Translations under genes and position numbers: made by a program
NCBI GenBank assembly: GCA_937873695.1
Contig: CALMYL010000013.1
Coordinates: 89,049-153,048, forward strand
Source of the DNA: an uncultured Ignavibacteria bacterium
GTDB lineage: Bacteria; Bacteroidota; Ignavibacteria; Tepidaquicellales; OLB5
DNA: 64,000 bases
Reading direction: 5' to 3'
Notes under the pieces: model-generated
What the model was told of the DNA's origin: nothing
Seen by the model: only the letters and a program-made list of their open reading frames with translations
Databases searched by the model: none
Shown: positions 63,033-64,000 of the stretch, piece by piece
How the letters are laid out: each line of letters starts with the position of its first letter
How positions within the stretch are numbered: the stretch's first letter is position 1

Positions 63033-63566
63033 TTAAGGGTTAATTTTATCTTCTTCCTTCACCTCAGCTGAAGGTTCCTCTATTACTTCTGCACTGATTG
63101 TTTTTACAGTAGAGACCTCATTCTTATCTATCGGCTCGATCACATTTTTTTTCTTCCGCCTGTCAAGCAGTGCGTCAAAACTGATTATGCCTGCGCCTGC
63201 AAAAAGCGTGGTCAAGAAGCATACCAGGAACAGCAAATCCTTATTGAAGGGAATCCCTTCTGTCGGGAAGAAACCGCGCGATGCAATTTTAACAATTGAT
63301 ATCACCGCAAGAGAAAAACTGGTTATGGGAGTAAAAAATCCCATAATGTAAAGCCCACCCAGGATAATGAGCAAAAACGGCGTAATGAAACCAATAATAA
63401 ATGCGGTATTTTCGCTGAAGAACTGCAGCGCCTTAACTTTATTGATATAATCTTCGATGTTGCTTGCCTGCATAATGCCAAGGGACATTGTATATGCGCC
63501 GACAACTAAACGGATAAGAAGTAATCCGATGGATGGTTTTCCGTGGGCTTTAAAAAATAAACTCAT
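63033..63566 (-). CDS. DoxX family membrane protein
   Basis: 177 residues with four membrane helices (about 13-33, 49-72, 75-95, 110-130) and a Lys/Glu-rich C-terminal tail. PSIGLLLIRLVVGAYTMSLGIMQ and FITPFLLIILGGLYIMGFFTP match the DoxX pattern (RxxxGxxxxxxG near helix 1). Likely a quinone-related or structural membrane protein; function not settled. It lies upstream of DUF309 with ten bases between them. Confidence 0.78.
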   Translation of the reverse strand: MSLFFKAHGKPSIGLLLIRLVVGAYTMSLGIMQASNIEDYINKVKALQFFSENTAFIIGFITPFLLIILGGLYIMGFFTPITSFSLAVISIVKIASRGFFPTEGIPFNKDLLFLVCFLTTLFAGAGIISFDALLDRRKKKNVIEPIDKNEVSTVKTISAEVIEEPSAEVKEEDKINP

Positions 63567-63583
63567 AATTTGCAGAGTTTAGA

Positions 63584-63847
63584 TTATAAAAATGGAAGCG
63601 GTGAATTATTTTTGATAACAGAATTTAAAAATTCCCGACCTTTACCTGTTTTGAAAAATCTTTCTCTTTCCATAGCATCTTTTTTTTGAGGGTAAGTTTC
63701 TTTGTATATCAGTATTAATGGTCTGCGGTTTCTTGTTGATCTTACAAGACCATTGTTATGTTCCTGTAATCTCATGCTGATATTTTCGGTATAACCTGTA
63801 TACCGTTTCATATCTTTTAAACTGAAGAGGATATAAACAAAGTACAT
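63584..63847 (-). CDS. Small GIY-YIG endonuclease (URI domain)
   Basis: 87 residues. YFVYILFSLKDMKRYTGYT gives the GIY-YIG-type strand pair, with Arg (SMRLQEHNNG) and Glu (AMERERFFKTGKGREFLNSVI) at the expected positions for COG2827/YhbQ-like nucleases. Such single-domain proteins occur in multiple copies in Bacteroidota genomes. The start lies four bases from a repeat element that is partly repeated at the window edge. Confidence 0.85.
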   Translation of the reverse strand: MYFVYILFSLKDMKRYTGYTENISMRLQEHNNGLVRSTRNRRPLILIYKETYPQKKDAMERERFFKTGKGREFLNSVIKNNSPLPFL

Positions 63848-63855
63848 GGTATAAT

Positions 63856-63952
63856 CTCTGAGGCGACGATCGGATTCGCCCGCCAGAGGCGGGTTGCAGA
63901 CTTTCCCCTTTGCCGGTCATGTCCCGCTGAAAGCGGGATGGGTAAGTCGCCA
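63856..63952. repeat. Compound foldback element next to the GIY-YIG gene
   Basis: Terminal GGCGAC (63862-63867) and GTCGCC (63946-63951) enclose two inner hairpins: CCCGCC-AGA-GGCGGG (63879-63893) and TCCCGCT-GAA-AGCGGGA (63922-63938). The left end TCTCTGAGGCGAC recurs at 63988-64000, where the window stops, so another copy starts there. The same stretch is open on the minus strand (63756-63953), which I take as a by-product of the repeat. Confidence 0.7.
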
Positions 63953-64000
63953 TAAATAATAAAATTATTTAATGAACTATATGAAACTCTCTGAGGCGAC

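Noticed and set aside
63756..63953. 65-codon minus-strand frame through the foldback element.
   Set aside because: It overlaps the GIY-YIG gene in another frame and is made of repeat sequence; the GIY-YIG frame has clear family motifs.

Overview
The window looks like a chromosomal segment of an Ignavibacteria-like member of the Bacteroidota/Chlorobiota group. The evidence is: five secreted proteins ending in the NYPNPFNP-containing, type IX secretion (T9SS) type A sorting domain common in that lineage; several TTG-N18-20-TAnnTTTG promoters of the Bacteroidetes kind; a fused SerB-SerA serine biosynthesis enzyme; DUF4153/DUF4173 membrane proteins beside an HTH_34 regulator; and frequent TTG/GTG starts. 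This placement is an inference from gene content. I see no rRNA, tRNA, CRISPR array, prophage or transposase.

Layout. 1-5400: end of an MgtC-like membrane protein, adenine deaminase, a GNAT/PaiB pair, a small DUF2007-like protein and an extended SDR. 5700-10841: a co-directional run of membrane proteins of unknown function around a winged-helix regulator. 10942-12025: two VOC paralogues, each followed by a foldback element. 12143-15821: an esterase, then DUF899, DinB, 3-hydroxyanthranilate dioxygenase and ACMS decarboxylase. 15938-18991: two T9SS substrates on the minus strand. 19184-23195: FKBP isomerase, a nitrobindin-like protein, kynureninase and kynurenine monooxygenase. With the two enzymes at 14278-15821, four steps of tryptophan/kynurenine degradation lie within 9 kb. 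23188-36247: a TPR-like protein and a belt of exported proteins (lipoproteins, a haem-motif YVTN propeller, BNR/YCF48-type propellers). 36541-41085: dxr, rseP and serB-serA. 41343-44551: two CorC/HlyC paralogues around a small repeat-containing membrane protein. 44557-60694: a long, mostly minus-strand exopolysaccharide/capsule locus (export protein, BY-kinase, zinc ribbon, GNAT, SDR, AsnB, transglutaminase-like protein, two PIG-L deacetylases, glycosyltransferases, WbqC, WbmS, epimerase, flippase). 60969-63847: fabD-fabG, DUF309, DoxX and a GIY-YIG endonuclease.

The most striking non-coding signal is a dense population of short palindromes confined almost entirely to intergenic gaps. Several families recur, and in one family the stem bases change in compensating pairs between copies, which points to selection on or copying of the hairpin. 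Two multi-hairpin elements (30159/41095 and 63856/window end) and two VOC-linked foldbacks look like non-autonomous mobile repeats. Two tandem T9SS propeller genes share identical DNA blocks at both ends but have diverged middles, as expected from ongoing gene conversion.
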